49,027 bases of DNA from an uncultured Opitutaceae bacterium (GTDB lineage: Bacteria; Verrucomicrobiota; Verrucomicrobiia; Opitutales; Opitutaceae). The position numbers and the translations under genes are program-made. Shown piece after piece: positions 1 through 8,223 of this stretch (position 1 is the stretch's first letter; every line of letters starts with the position of its first letter). The notes under the pieces are model-generated. The model saw only the letters and a list, made by a program, of their open reading frames with translations, searched no databases and was not told the origin of the DNA. The stretch covers positions 1 to 49,027 of the forward strand of contig CAIWXW010000116.1 of NCBI GenBank assembly GCA_903916755.1, written 5' to 3'.

Positions 1-87
1 CCCTGCGGCGCGCCAGCTAGCCCGCGTTTCGCCGCTGGTTTGGCTGTTGCCAATCCGCCCCGCCCTTGCCCATCGTCTGCCGTTCTC

Positions 88-1287
88 ATGGCCATTTCTC
101 TCTTCGCCAAAAACAAAAAGGGCATCCTCAACCGCTGTCGCGACGACTACGCGACCAAGATGCGGCTGAAGTATGCGCCGTACTACCACGCGATGGAGTT
201 CCAGAAGGACACGACGGTCCGCCTGGGTGGGCGCGACATGATCATGCTTTCGAGCAACGACTATCTCGGGCTCTCCTTCCACCCGAAGGTCATCGAGGCC
301 TCCACGGCCGCGACGCGCAAGTGGGGCACCAGCACGAACGGCGCGCGCTCGTCCAACGGCTCCCGGCGGTTTCACCTGGAGTTGGAGGAGAAGCTCGCGG
401 CCTTCCTGGGTCGCGAGGCCTGCCACGTGCATGCCGCCGGCTACCTCGCCTGCATGACGAGCATCGCCTCCTTCGCGCAGAAGGGCGACATCATCTACGC
501 TGACAAGAACATCCATTCCTGCCTGTGGGACGGCATCCTCCTGTCCAAGGCCACGGTCGAGCGCTTCTCGCACAACAGCCCTGAGGACCTGCGCGACATT
601 CTCGCCGCCACCGGCGGTTCCGACGCCCCCAAGATGCTGGTGGTCGAGGGGGTCTATTCGATGGAGGGCCACATCGCGCGGCTGCCGGAGATCACGGCCG
701 TCGCCGAGGACCGCGGCTGCTTCACCGTGCTCGACGACGCGCACGGCTTCGGCGTCCTCGGCCGCCAGGGCCGCGGCACCGTCGATCACTTCGGCCTGAA
801 CGACAAGGTCGACGTCATCTGCGGCAGCCTCTCCAAGTCGCTGGCGAGCACGGGCGGCTTCGTCGCCGCCTCCCGCGACGTGATTGAGTACATGCGCACC
901 CAGTCGCGCCAGACGATCTTCAGCGCCGCCATCAGCCCGACCCAGGCGGCCTGCGCCCAAGCCTCGCTCGCGATCATGCAGAGCGAGCCGGAGCACCTCG
1001 AGCGCCTCTGGTCGAACACGAAGAAATATCGCAAGATTCTCCACGACCTCGGCCTCGACACCTGGGGCAGCGAAACCCCGGCGGTCCCCATCGTCCTGGG
1101 CTCCAAGGAGCGGGTCTACACCTTCTGGAAGGCGCTGCTGGAAAAGGGCGTCTTCACCGTCATGTCCATCGCCCCGGCGGTCCCGGTCGGCAAGGATCTG
1201 ATCCGCACCGCCATCTCGGCGATGCACACCGACGAGCAGCTGGACAAGATCGGCGACGCGATGGCGTACGCCCTCAAGCGGCTGTAG
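88..1287 (+). CDS. Serine-palmitoyltransferase-like alpha-oxoamine synthase (PLP-dependent)
   Basis: This 399-residue protein belongs to the fold type I alpha-oxoamine synthase family (BioF, KBL, SPT, HemA), whose members condense an acyl-CoA with an amino acid. The cofactor region reads DDAHGFGVLG and then SLSKSLASTGGF, where K250 is the expected Schiff-base lysine. The SKS-ASxGG form resembles serine palmitoyltransferase more than BioF or KBL, so a sphingolipid-type first step is plausible. I place the start at the ATG at 88, because the frame upstream of it is only a low-complexity extension. The tail overlaps the convergent glycosyltransferase by 14 bases. BioF or another acyl-CoA:amino-acid synthase remains possible; the family is certain, the substrate is not. 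Confidence 0.8.
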   Translation: MAISLFAKNKKGILNRCRDDYATKMRLKYAPYYHAMEFQKDTTVRLGGRDMIMLSSNDYLGLSFHPKVIEASTAATRKWGTSTNGARSSNGSRRFHLELEEKLAAFLGREACHVHAAGYLACMTSIASFAQKGDIIYADKNIHSCLWDGILLSKATVERFSHNSPEDLRDILAATGGSDAPKMLVVEGVYSMEGHIARLPEITAVAEDRGCFTVLDDAHGFGVLGRQGRGTVDHFGLNDKVDVICGSLSKSLASTGGFVAASRDVIEYMRTQSRQTIFSAAISPTQAACAQASLAIMQSEPEHLERLWSNTKKYRKILHDLGLDTWGSETPAVPIVLGSKERVYTFWKALLEKGVFTVMSIAPAVPVGKDLIRTAISAMHTDEQLDKIGDAMAYALKRL

Positions 1288-2305
1288 GGGCGAGCCCGGC
1301 CCGGAGGGCCAGGGCCGCGTCGGCCCAGGTGGACAGCGCCCGGGTCCGCGCCTCGGTCCGCAGGCGGTCGTGCAGGGTGTCGTCCGTCAGGATGAGCTTC
1401 AGCGCCGCCTTCCAGGCCGCCAGATCGCCCGTCTTCACCGGCAGGCAGCCCCCGCCATCGGCGTTTTCCCGCAGGACCGGCAGGTCGCTGCAGACACAGG
1501 GGACGCCCTGCCAGAGCGACTCGAGCAGCGGCAGCCCGCAGCCCTCCGCGATGGTCGGAAAGACCGTGGCCCGGGCGTTCGCATAGAGGCCCGCCAGCGT
1601 TTCGTCGCTCGCCGCCTCGTGGTAGTGCAGCGCCGAGAATTCCCGGCGGAGCAGCTTCAACCGATGGAGGATGGGCGGCCCAAAATGCGGGTTCACCCGC
1701 CCCACGATATGGAGGTCGAAGCGGACTCCCTCCCGCCACAGTTCGGCGAAGGCCTGCAGCAGCAGCGCCTGATTCTTGCGCGGCTCCAGTATGCCGACAC
1801 AGAGGAGCGAGGGGCGCTTCGGCGCCTGCGCCGGACCCGCCAGGACCCGATTCCCCGCCCGAAAGTCCGCCCCGAGGGCCAGGAGATCGACGGGCGGCAC
1901 CACGTCCAGCCCCTGCCAGTGCCAGAAGCCGAGGAGATCGGTGCGGCTGGCCGCGGAGACGGCCCAGACCCGATCAAAGGCCGCCAGCAGCTTCAGGTAG
2001 GCGGGATGCCGGGCCACGCTTTGCGGCCAGGTGATGTGGGGGAGGCGCAGCGGGATCGCGTCGTGGAAGATCGCCGCGGCGCGGCAGCGCCGCGCCGCGA
2101 GGAATTCGGCGAAGCCGGGCCGCTCCGCCGCGGAAAACAGTTCGCCGGTCAGGAACCAGTCCTCGGGCCCGGCCCTCTGGTCCCATTCCCCCCAGCGAAC
2201 AGCGGTCGCCGCCGGACCGAGCTCCGCCCGGAGCCGCTCGCTCACCCGGTTCAGCCCGGAGCGGTGGCCGGAGGCGCCCGTCTTGGTCGTGTCGAAGAAG
2301 ATCAT
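1274..2305 (-). CDS. Glycosyltransferase family 4 (second of a pair)
   Basis: This 343-residue protein is a GT-B glycosyltransferase of the GT4 type. The C-terminal half carries the nucleotide-sugar binding region, with EGCGLPLLE giving the E-x7-E signature, followed by a GVPCVCSDLPVLREN stretch typical of the family. The GILEPRKN segment in mid-protein is the usual start of the C-terminal Rossmann domain. It transfers a sugar from an activated donor to a cell-envelope glycan or glycolipid; the sugar cannot be read from sequence. Its ATG overlaps the stop of the upstream glycosyltransferase as ATGA, so the two are almost certainly translationally coupled. Its 3' end overlaps the convergent PLP enzyme gene. 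Confidence 0.85.
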   Translation of the reverse strand: MIFFDTTKTGASGHRSGLNRVSERLRAELGPAATAVRWGEWDQRAGPEDWFLTGELFSAAERPGFAEFLAARRCRAAAIFHDAIPLRLPHITWPQSVARHPAYLKLLAAFDRVWAVSAASRTDLLGFWHWQGLDVVPPVDLLALGADFRAGNRVLAGPAQAPKRPSLLCVGILEPRKNQALLLQAFAELWREGVRFDLHIVGRVNPHFGPPILHRLKLLRREFSALHYHEAASDETLAGLYANARATVFPTIAEGCGLPLLESLWQGVPCVCSDLPVLRENADGGGCLPVKTGDLAAWKAALKLILTDDTLHDRLRTEARTRALSTWADAALALRAGLAPTAA

Positions 2306-3516
2306 GCGGCGGCGATCGTCTGATGAAAGCGCTCCAGCAGGCGGCCTGCGTTCTTGTGGGCGTCGAAGTTCCCCTCCACCCAGGCGCGCCCGGCGGCGCG
2401 CAACCGCTCCGCCAGCGCATCGTCGGTGGACAGCCGCCGCAGCGCGGCCACCCAGGCGGCGGGATCCTCGACCGGCGCGACCATCCCGTTGACGCCGTCG
2501 GTGACCGCCTCGGTCGTGCCCGCCGTCGGCGAAGTCACCACCACGGTGCCGATCGCCATCGCCTCGGGAATGACATTGGGCAGCCCATCGCGATCCCCGC
2601 TGGGGGCGATGATCCCGGTGTGCAGGAGGGCGTCCGCCCAGGCCAGCTGGGCCCAGATCTCGTGCTGCGGCAGATGCCCGGTGAAAGTCACGTCGCCGGC
2701 GATCCCCAGCCGACCGGCCAGCCGCTCGAGCTCGGCCCGCAGCGGCCCGTCGCCGGCGATCCGCGCCGCAAAGGGCACGCCCGCCGCCTTGAGGGCCGCG
2801 TAGATGCGCAGCTGGAGATCAAGGCCCTTCTTCGGCACCAGCCGCGCGACCGCGAGCAGCTGGAGGGGCGAGCGTGAGGCGCGCAGCGGTTGCATCGCCG
2901 GCAGCTGGTCGAGGCCGCGCCGGATGCAGATGATGCTCGCCGGGGAGAGCCCGCGCGCCACCAGGGCCGCGCGGCCCATCTCGGTCGAGGTGTGGATGAA
3001 GGCCGCCTGCTCGAGCTTCTCGCGCAGCCACCAGTCCCCGCCGTGCTCGTAGATGTCGTAGGCATGGGCGGCCGCGCTGAAGCGGTGGCCGTCCAGCCGC
3101 CACAGGATCCAGGCCGCGGTCGCGGGGCCGCCGCCCCAGGCGGCGTGGATGATCGCCGGCGGATTCCGGCGGAAGGAGCGGGCGTGGACGCAGGCGAAGC
3201 CCGCCCCGAGCATGTTCTCCCAGAAATTGAGCCAGGAGGGGGCCCGCCGGGTGGACAGCCCGCGCAGGAGCTGCTTCAGCACCTCGGGCCGGCGCCAGCT
3301 CTCGTACGGGATCAGCCAGAAGAGCGTCAGCAGCCGCCACTTGTTGAACCGGGCCACGGGTATGCCGCGAAACGTCCCTCCCCCGCCCCACATGGAATAA
3401 AGCCGGAGGTTCGCGCCCCGCGCCTTCAAGGCGACGATTTCGCGCTGCAGAAAAGTCTCCGTCGGCTTGGGAAACGTCGTGTAGAGGTAGGCGATGACGG
3501 GCGCGGATGGCGGCAA
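2302..3516 (-). CDS. Glycosyltransferase family 4 (first of a pair)
   Basis: This 404-residue GT4 glycosyltransferase resembles exopolysaccharide and colanic-acid type enzymes. It opens with YLYTTFPKPTETFLQREI, a common N-terminal pattern in this group. It continues with a VARLVPKKGLDLQL linker to the donor domain and a DGLPNVIPEAMAIG segment, in which the first glutamate of the E-x7-E signature is Asp. No in-frame ATG lies at the right place, so I use the TTG at 3514-3516. It is the promoter-proximal gene of a two-gene unit with the next glycosyltransferase. Its 5' end faces the DUF1343 gene across about 115 bases. Confidence 0.82.
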   Translation of the reverse strand: MPPSAPVIAYLYTTFPKPTETFLQREIVALKARGANLRLYSMWGGGGTFRGIPVARFNKWRLLTLFWLIPYESWRRPEVLKQLLRGLSTRRAPSWLNFWENMLGAGFACVHARSFRRNPPAIIHAAWGGGPATAAWILWRLDGHRFSAAAHAYDIYEHGGDWWLREKLEQAAFIHTSTEMGRAALVARGLSPASIICIRRGLDQLPAMQPLRASRSPLQLLAVARLVPKKGLDLQLRIYAALKAAGVPFAARIAGDGPLRAELERLAGRLGIAGDVTFTGHLPQHEIWAQLAWADALLHTGIIAPSGDRDGLPNVIPEAMAIGTVVVTSPTAGTTEAVTDGVNGMVAPVEDPAAWVAALRRLSTDDALAERLRAAGRAWVEGNFDAHKNAGRLLERFHQTIAAA

Positions 3517-3630
3517 GGTCGCGTCAGCATGGGTTTTCGTTTCCGCCCCGCAATGCTGGAGACGCCGTTCGGGCGCCGCCGCGATGTAGGGCGTGACAAA
3601 ACCGGGGCCGCTCCCAAAGTCTCAAATCAC

Positions 3631-4977
3631 ATGCCCGGTCCGTCCCGCATCTTGTCCGCCGCGCTCGCGCTCCTGCTGCCGACGCTCGCGTCCGGCGCCA
3701 CGCCCGCCGCCCCCGCGGGCCCCCGTCCCAGCGGCCCCCCGGTGCCCCACATCGCCATCCCCGAGGGCGTGCAGCTCGGCATCGACGTCCTGGAGGCGGA
3801 GGGCTTCGCGCCGCTGCGCGGCAAGCGCTTCGGCCTGCTGACCCACCACGCCGGCGTGGATCGTCGCGGGGTGAGCACGGTGGACGTCCTGCGATCAGTC
3901 CCGGGCCTCCATCTCGTCGCCCTGTTCGCGACCGAAAACGGCACCACCGGCACGGTCACCTCCGGCAAGATCTTCGGCGATCAGAAGGACCCGCGCACGG
4001 GCCTGATGGTGTTCTCCCTCTACAATGGCAAGACCCACCAGCCGACGGAGGCGCAGCTCAAGGGCATTGATGCCCTGGTCATCGACCTCCAGGACATCGG
4101 GACGCGCAGCTATACCTTCACGGGCGCGATGAAGCAGGCGATGGAGGGCTGCTTCCTCCACAACGTGGAAGTCATCATCCTCGACCGCCCCAACCCCCTC
4201 GGGGGGCTGAAGGTCGACGGCCCCATGATGGACACCCAGTGGCTGGGGCCGAACCTCGTGAACGATTTTCCCGTGCCCTACGTGCACGGCCTGACCATCG
4301 GGGAGCTGGCGCGGCTGGCGAAGTTCGAGCCGGGCATCCTGCGCATCCCCGAGGCGGCGCGCGCGAAGGGCCGGCTCACGGTGATCGCCATGCGCGGGTG
4401 GCGGCGCAGCATGCGCTGGCCGGAGACCGGGCTGCATTGGGTGCCCACGTCGCCGTACATTCCTGATTTTTCCGCGATCATGGGCTATCCCATGACCGGC
4501 CTCGGCTGCTTCATGGGCGACTATCCCAATCTCGGCGGATTTCGCAGCGGCGTCGGCACCCAATACCCCTTCCGCGGCCTGTCGCACAAGTTTGCCACCT
4601 CCGAGACCGTCGAGAAGGAGCTGAACGCCCTGCACCTCCCCGGCATCCAGTTCCGCCGGGTGAACGTGCCGGACGCGAAGACCGGCAAGCCGGCCACCGG
4701 GCTCTTCATCGAAGTCACGGATTGGGACGCCTGGCAGCCCACCGAACTCAATTTCTACCTGATGAAGCTCGATTGCCGCCTCTCGCCCCGCAATCCCTTC
4801 GCCGCGGCCTCCAAGAGCATCGACGGCAGCTTCCTCCGGCACATGGGCTCGCAGGCGCTCTTCAACGACCTGGTGGCGCACGGCGCCCGCGTGGATATCG
4901 ACGGCTACATTCGCGCGTGGCGCGTGAAGTCGGAGCAGTTCCAGCAGCAGACCAAGCGGTTCTGGCTCTATCAGTAG
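3631..4977 (+). CDS. DUF1343 (NamZ/GH171-like) exported protein
   Basis: This 448-residue protein starts at the ATG at 3631 with a hydrophobic signal sequence ending near residue 22 and a proline-rich linker. The DUF1343 domain fills the rest. Family marks include GKRFGLLTHHAGVD, DLQDIGTRSYTF, DRPNPLGG and PYVHGLTIGELA. Characterised members are exo-acting beta-N-acetylmuramidases of family GH171 that work in peptidoglycan recycling outside the cytoplasm. Two normally conserved spots differ here. The usual SPEHG motif reads ATENG (residues 100-104), and the usual EGTN region is replaced by a glycine- and aromatic-rich stretch. The family call is firm, but muramidase activity should not be assumed. 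Confidence 0.85.
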   Translation: MPGPSRILSAALALLLPTLASGATPAAPAGPRPSGPPVPHIAIPEGVQLGIDVLEAEGFAPLRGKRFGLLTHHAGVDRRGVSTVDVLRSVPGLHLVALFATENGTTGTVTSGKIFGDQKDPRTGLMVFSLYNGKTHQPTEAQLKGIDALVIDLQDIGTRSYTFTGAMKQAMEGCFLHNVEVIILDRPNPLGGLKVDGPMMDTQWLGPNLVNDFPVPYVHGLTIGELARLAKFEPGILRIPEAARAKGRLTVIAMRGWRRSMRWPETGLHWVPTSPYIPDFSAIMGYPMTGLGCFMGDYPNLGGFRSGVGTQYPFRGLSHKFATSETVEKELNALHLPGIQFRRVNVPDAKTGKPATGLFIEVTDWDAWQPTELNFYLMKLDCRLSPRNPFAAASKSIDGSFLRHMGSQALFNDLVAHGARVDIDGYIRAWRVKSEQFQQQTKRFWLYQ

Positions 4978-4983
4978 CCGGGG

Positions 4984-6624
4984 TCAGTTTGTCGGGGCCT
5001 CGAGGTACACATCGGTGTAAGGATGGATGTTGAGGGGATTCTCGTACCACCCCTTCACGTCGGGTCTGCGCAGGTTGGCTCGGGTATAAAAATAAATCGG
5101 CAGGAGGGGACATTCGTCCGCCAGAATCTGCTCAGCCTTTTGGTAGAGCGCGAATCGTTCGCTTTGATTCGAGCCCTGATCGGCCTTCCGCACGAGGCGG
5201 TCATATTCGGCGTTCGACCAATTGGTCACATTGTTGCCATTGTCCGTCAGCATGAGGTCGAGGAACGTGCTGGGATCCATGTAGTCCCCGCCCCAGCTCT
5301 GCCGGCCGATCTGAAAATCCTTCGCCCGGATTGTGTTGATCCAGACCTTCCCCTCCTGGTTGTAGAGGGTAACCTCGATCCCGAGTTCGCGGCGCCACAT
5401 CTGCTGCAGCGTCTCCGCGATCTTCTTGTGCTGCTCGTTGCTGTTGAAGAGGATCTCAACAGGCGGGAAGTTCTTGCCGCCCGGGTATCCCGCTTCCGCC
5501 AAAAGCTTGCGGGCGAGCTCGGGATTGAAGGGCAGGCCGGCCGTGGCGTTGAAGCCGCCCGCCGTCGGCGGGGTCAGGTGGTCCGCGGGCTGCTGCCCCG
5601 CCAGCGCCACCCGCTCCACGATCTCCTTCCGGTCGATGCAGTAGTTGAGCGCCCGCCGCACCCGCGCGTCGGTGAAGGGGGGCTTGGCCACGTTGAACGC
5701 ATAATAATACGTCCAGAAGATCGGCTCGAGCTTCAGCAGGTCGCGCAGCTGCGGATTGGCCTTGTAGGCGGCGATCTTGTCCGGCGGCATGCTGCAGGTC
5801 ATGTGCAGCCCGCCGGAACGGAACAGCGCCTCTTCGCCGAAGAGGTCCTCGATCGGGTAGAAATCGACTTCGTGCAGGCGAATATGCCCCTGATTCCAAT
5901 AGGTCGGTGACTTCGTCACTCGAATCACCTGGTTAGGGGTCCATTGCGTCAGCGTAAACGGGCCATTCCCCACATAGTTGCCCGGCCGCGTCCAAGGCGA
6001 ACCGCGTTGATCCATGCGGCCGAATCTCTCGATCGTCTTGCGATTGACCGGATACCAGGCGAATCCGCAGACCATCGTCGGGAGATAGGGCACGGGAAAC
6101 TCCAGATGAAGCACCAGCGTGTGGTCATCCACCGCCTCGGCCCCGACCTGCGAGAAATCCTTCACTTTGCCGGTGTAGAAGGCCCGCCCGTTCTTGAGCG
6201 CGAAAAGCATGGACGCGTATTCCGCCGCCAACCCCGGACTCAGCATCCGCTGGTACGCATAGACAAAATCCGCCGCCACCACGGGATCGCCATTGGACCA
6301 GCGGGCCTCGGGCCGCAGGTGGAAGGTCCAGTTCAGGTTGTCGGGAGCCACCTCCCAGCGGGTGGCCACCGCCGGAACCGGCTGGCTCGTCCGGGCGTCG
6401 TACTGGGTCAGACCCTCCATCAGCGCCATGATGATGTTAAAAGTCTCGCCCGTGTCGCACGTCGCCGGGTCGAGATCGTTCGGTTCGCCCAAGTTGCCCA
6501 TGTGCAGCGTCTGCGTGCGATCGCCGGCCATGACCGCGTTTTCCCGCTGGGCGCACCCCCCGAGGCCGAGAACGAAGGCCGAGCCGGCCAGGAAAAGGAG
6601 CGAGGAGCGGTGATTTAAAGGCAT
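4984..6624 (-). CDS. Oligopeptide ABC transporter substrate-binding lipoprotein (OppA/SBP_bac_5 family)
   Basis: This 546-residue family 5 extracellular solute-binding protein has a lipoprotein signal peptide with lipobox LGGC (lipidated Cys24). Conserved features include the DPATCDTGETFNI region, WSNGDPVVAADFVYAYQRML and a C-terminal ADECPLLPIYFYTRANL typical of OppA-like proteins. It would capture peptides in the periplasm for an ABC permease, but no permease or ATPase gene lies in this window, so it is an orphan binding protein. I choose the ATG at 6624 over a TTG 30 bases upstream because it starts the signal peptide directly. The leader in front of it is pyrimidine-rich with no Shine-Dalgarno motif. 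Confidence 0.9.
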   Translation of the reverse strand: MPLNHRSSLLFLAGSAFVLGLGGCAQRENAVMAGDRTQTLHMGNLGEPNDLDPATCDTGETFNIIMALMEGLTQYDARTSQPVPAVATRWEVAPDNLNWTFHLRPEARWSNGDPVVAADFVYAYQRMLSPGLAAEYASMLFALKNGRAFYTGKVKDFSQVGAEAVDDHTLVLHLEFPVPYLPTMVCGFAWYPVNRKTIERFGRMDQRGSPWTRPGNYVGNGPFTLTQWTPNQVIRVTKSPTYWNQGHIRLHEVDFYPIEDLFGEEALFRSGGLHMTCSMPPDKIAAYKANPQLRDLLKLEPIFWTYYYAFNVAKPPFTDARVRRALNYCIDRKEIVERVALAGQQPADHLTPPTAGGFNATAGLPFNPELARKLLAEAGYPGGKNFPPVEILFNSNEQHKKIAETLQQMWRRELGIEVTLYNQEGKVWINTIRAKDFQIGRQSWGGDYMDPSTFLDLMLTDNGNNVTNWSNAEYDRLVRKADQGSNQSERFALYQKAEQILADECPLLPIYFYTRANLRRPDVKGWYENPLNIHPYTDVYLEAPTN

Positions 6625-6652
6625 GAGGGAGAAAAATGGACGCGAACCGGCC

Positions 6653-6686
6653 AAAAAACAAAAAAGCCACGCGGTTGAGGCGTAGC
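6653..6686 (-). terminator. Rho-independent terminator downstream of the coiled-coil gene
   Basis: Read on the minus strand, a 7-base-pair stem (arms at 6680-6686 and 6666-6672, one G-T wobble) with a 7-base loop is followed by T6-G-T6 (plus-strand A runs at 6653-6658 and 6660-6665). It lies 31 bases past the stop of the gene at 6718-7518 and ends that transcript before the oligopeptide-binding gene. Confidence 0.85.
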
Positions 6687-6717
6687 TTTGCTTGTGCCGT
6701 TTGGAACGCGGAGCGGA

Positions 6718-7518
6718 TTACTTCTTCGGGGCCTGCGACTCGATCGTGTTCAGCCGGTTCGTGATGTCGTTCATCCGGTTGACCAGCTCCTGCTCCTTCT
6801 GCTTGCGCTCGGAGCTGTTGACGATGCTCAGGCTGGCCGCGTCCTTGACCACATTGGCCGGCAGCGACAGCAGCCGGGTGATCAGGCCCTGGTCCTTGAA
6901 GGAGCTCAGGTAGAGGGCGGTGATCTCGTGGGACAGCGCCAGGGATTCCTGGGCGACTTCCTGCGTCTCCCGCAGGTTGTTGTTCAGCTGCTGGTTCTTG
7001 GCCAGCTCGCTCGTCAGCACGTTGCCGACCTGGTCGGAGATGCGCTGGCTGTACTGGGCGATGGAATCGCGGGTGAGGTGCTGGTCGTTGGCCATTTCGG
7101 TCAGGATGGGCGAGATCCGCTGGGTCATCCGCGCGGACACCTTGTCGACCTGCTCGTTCTGCATGCGAACGGCCTCCTCGGGCGACTTCGGCATGGGGTT
7201 ATAGGGCTGCACCTTCTTGGCGATGGCCTCGGCGAGGGCATTCATCCGGTCGGTGTTCAGCTTGGCGACTTCCTCGTCCGTGCGGAAGAGGTCGGCCTCG
7301 CGCTTGGAAATAGCATCCTTCAGGAGCTGGTTGGCGGCGACCACCTCGCGGTGATTCTCGTCCGCCGCGGCCTTAAGGGCCTCATTTTGCTCACGCAGGG
7401 GAGCCAGCGCGGCGTCCTGCTGGATGGACATTTGCTTCACGGCCCAATACGCCGCCCCTCCGAGGAGGAGCGCGATGATCACTATCGTGGGAATGAGTTC
7501 TTTTGTTTTTTGCCACAT
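6718..7518 (-). CDS. Membrane-anchored coiled-coil protein, function unknown
   Basis: This 266-residue protein has one N-terminal transmembrane helix (residues about 9-28, TIVIIALLLGGAAYWAV). A long, charged, Gln/Glu/Asn-rich helical region follows, with the heptad-like spacing expected of coiled coils. There is no catalytic motif. The topology suggests a periplasmic helical rod anchored in the inner membrane. I do not recognise a named family. It is a single-gene transcript: a clear terminator follows it and a 190-base gap precedes it. The bases before the ATG are C-rich (CCCCCCTCC) where a Shine-Dalgarno motif would be expected. Confidence 0.7.
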   Translation of the reverse strand: MWQKTKELIPTIVIIALLLGGAAYWAVKQMSIQQDAALAPLREQNEALKAAADENHREVVAANQLLKDAISKREADLFRTDEEVAKLNTDRMNALAEAIAKKVQPYNPMPKSPEEAVRMQNEQVDKVSARMTQRISPILTEMANDQHLTRDSIAQYSQRISDQVGNVLTSELAKNQQLNNNLRETQEVAQESLALSHEITALYLSSFKDQGLITRLLSLPANVVKDAASLSIVNSSERKQKEQELVNRMNDITNRLNTIESQAPKK

Positions 7519-7709
7519 GGCTGGAGGGGGGTTAATCAGCTGAGATTAGTAGCGACGTTTATTGATGTAATGCAATGACATAACCCCGGTCCGCCGCTGG
7601 CGGCCGTCCGGGTCTCACGACCTGCTGTTGCGACCGCACGCTGCAAAAGTTGTTCGATTAATTTTCATCGCGCCGCACGTTGGACAGCCGTCCCCACCCT
7701 CTTCTCACC

Positions 7710-8030
7710 GTGAGCCTTAACTCCTTCGAACAACGAATCTTCGATTATTGGCAGACGCATCATGACGAGGAGCGTTTCTGGAGGGAGAAGGTCAGGAACC
7801 TTGCCGCCCTGATCAATGACCCGAGCGAGGCGGCCACCCGGCTCGAGCGGGAGCTGTGGCATTACTTCGAGGAGCGCAGCGGGGCCATCCCCGCTTTTCG
7901 GGAAGCCGTGCAACGCGACGGCTTGCGCCGCACCAGCATGCGTAATTTGGCCGAACTGCTGCTCCGCATCTGGACCGACATCCGGCCGAAGAAAAAGAGC
8001 GGGCCGGGCTCAATTAACCAGCATAACTGA
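7710..8030 (+). CDS. Small conserved-looking cytoplasmic protein, function unknown
   Basis: This frame encodes a 106-residue protein if the GTG at 7710 is used; a TTG at 7680 would add ten residues. The sequence has no signal peptide or membrane segment. It is rich in Arg, Glu and Trp (SFEQRIFDYWQTHHDEERFW near the start) and looks like an all-helical protein ending in a basic KKKSG tail. I do not recognise the family. Codon character is like the neighbours, and the frame is followed by hairpins that could end its transcript, which supports a real gene. Both candidate starts lack a Shine-Dalgarno motif; the GTG is preceded by CCCTCTTCTCACC. Confidence 0.6.
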   Translation: MSLNSFEQRIFDYWQTHHDEERFWREKVRNLAALINDPSEAATRLERELWHYFEERSGAIPAFREAVQRDGLRRTSMRNLAELLLRIWTDIRPKKKSGPGSINQHN

Positions 8031-8165
8031 CGATCCGTCAGGGTCTAAGCGCAGGGGCCGATCGAAAATTGAAACAAACGGCCGCTGATGGCGTCAAAGT
8101 ACCGTATCAAGCAATTCTCTTTCCCTCCGCTTAGCGGTGGGAATTGGGGTAAGTAAGAAAGCAAT

Positions 8166-8205
8166 AGGCGGGCCGCTTAGGGGTAGGCGGCCCGCCTTAC
8201 TTTTT
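8166..8205 (+). terminator. Strong hairpin terminator between convergent genes
   Basis: A perfect 11-base-pair GC-rich stem (8166-8176 with 8187-8197) encloses a 10-base loop and is followed by TTAC and five T residues (8201-8205). It lies between the small gene ending at 8030 and the convergent cysI ending at 8224. A weaker hairpin (8123-8130 with 8134-8141, one mismatch) sits just upstream. The T run is on the plus strand, but the stem could also slow transcription coming from the cys operon. Confidence 0.75.
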
Positions 8206-8223
8206 ACCGGAAGCGAAACCGGC

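Noticed and set aside
2890-3630. A 247-residue extension in frame with the DUF1343 protein
   Set aside because: It lies opposite a glycosyltransferase gene, and the signal peptide starts at the ATG at 3631.
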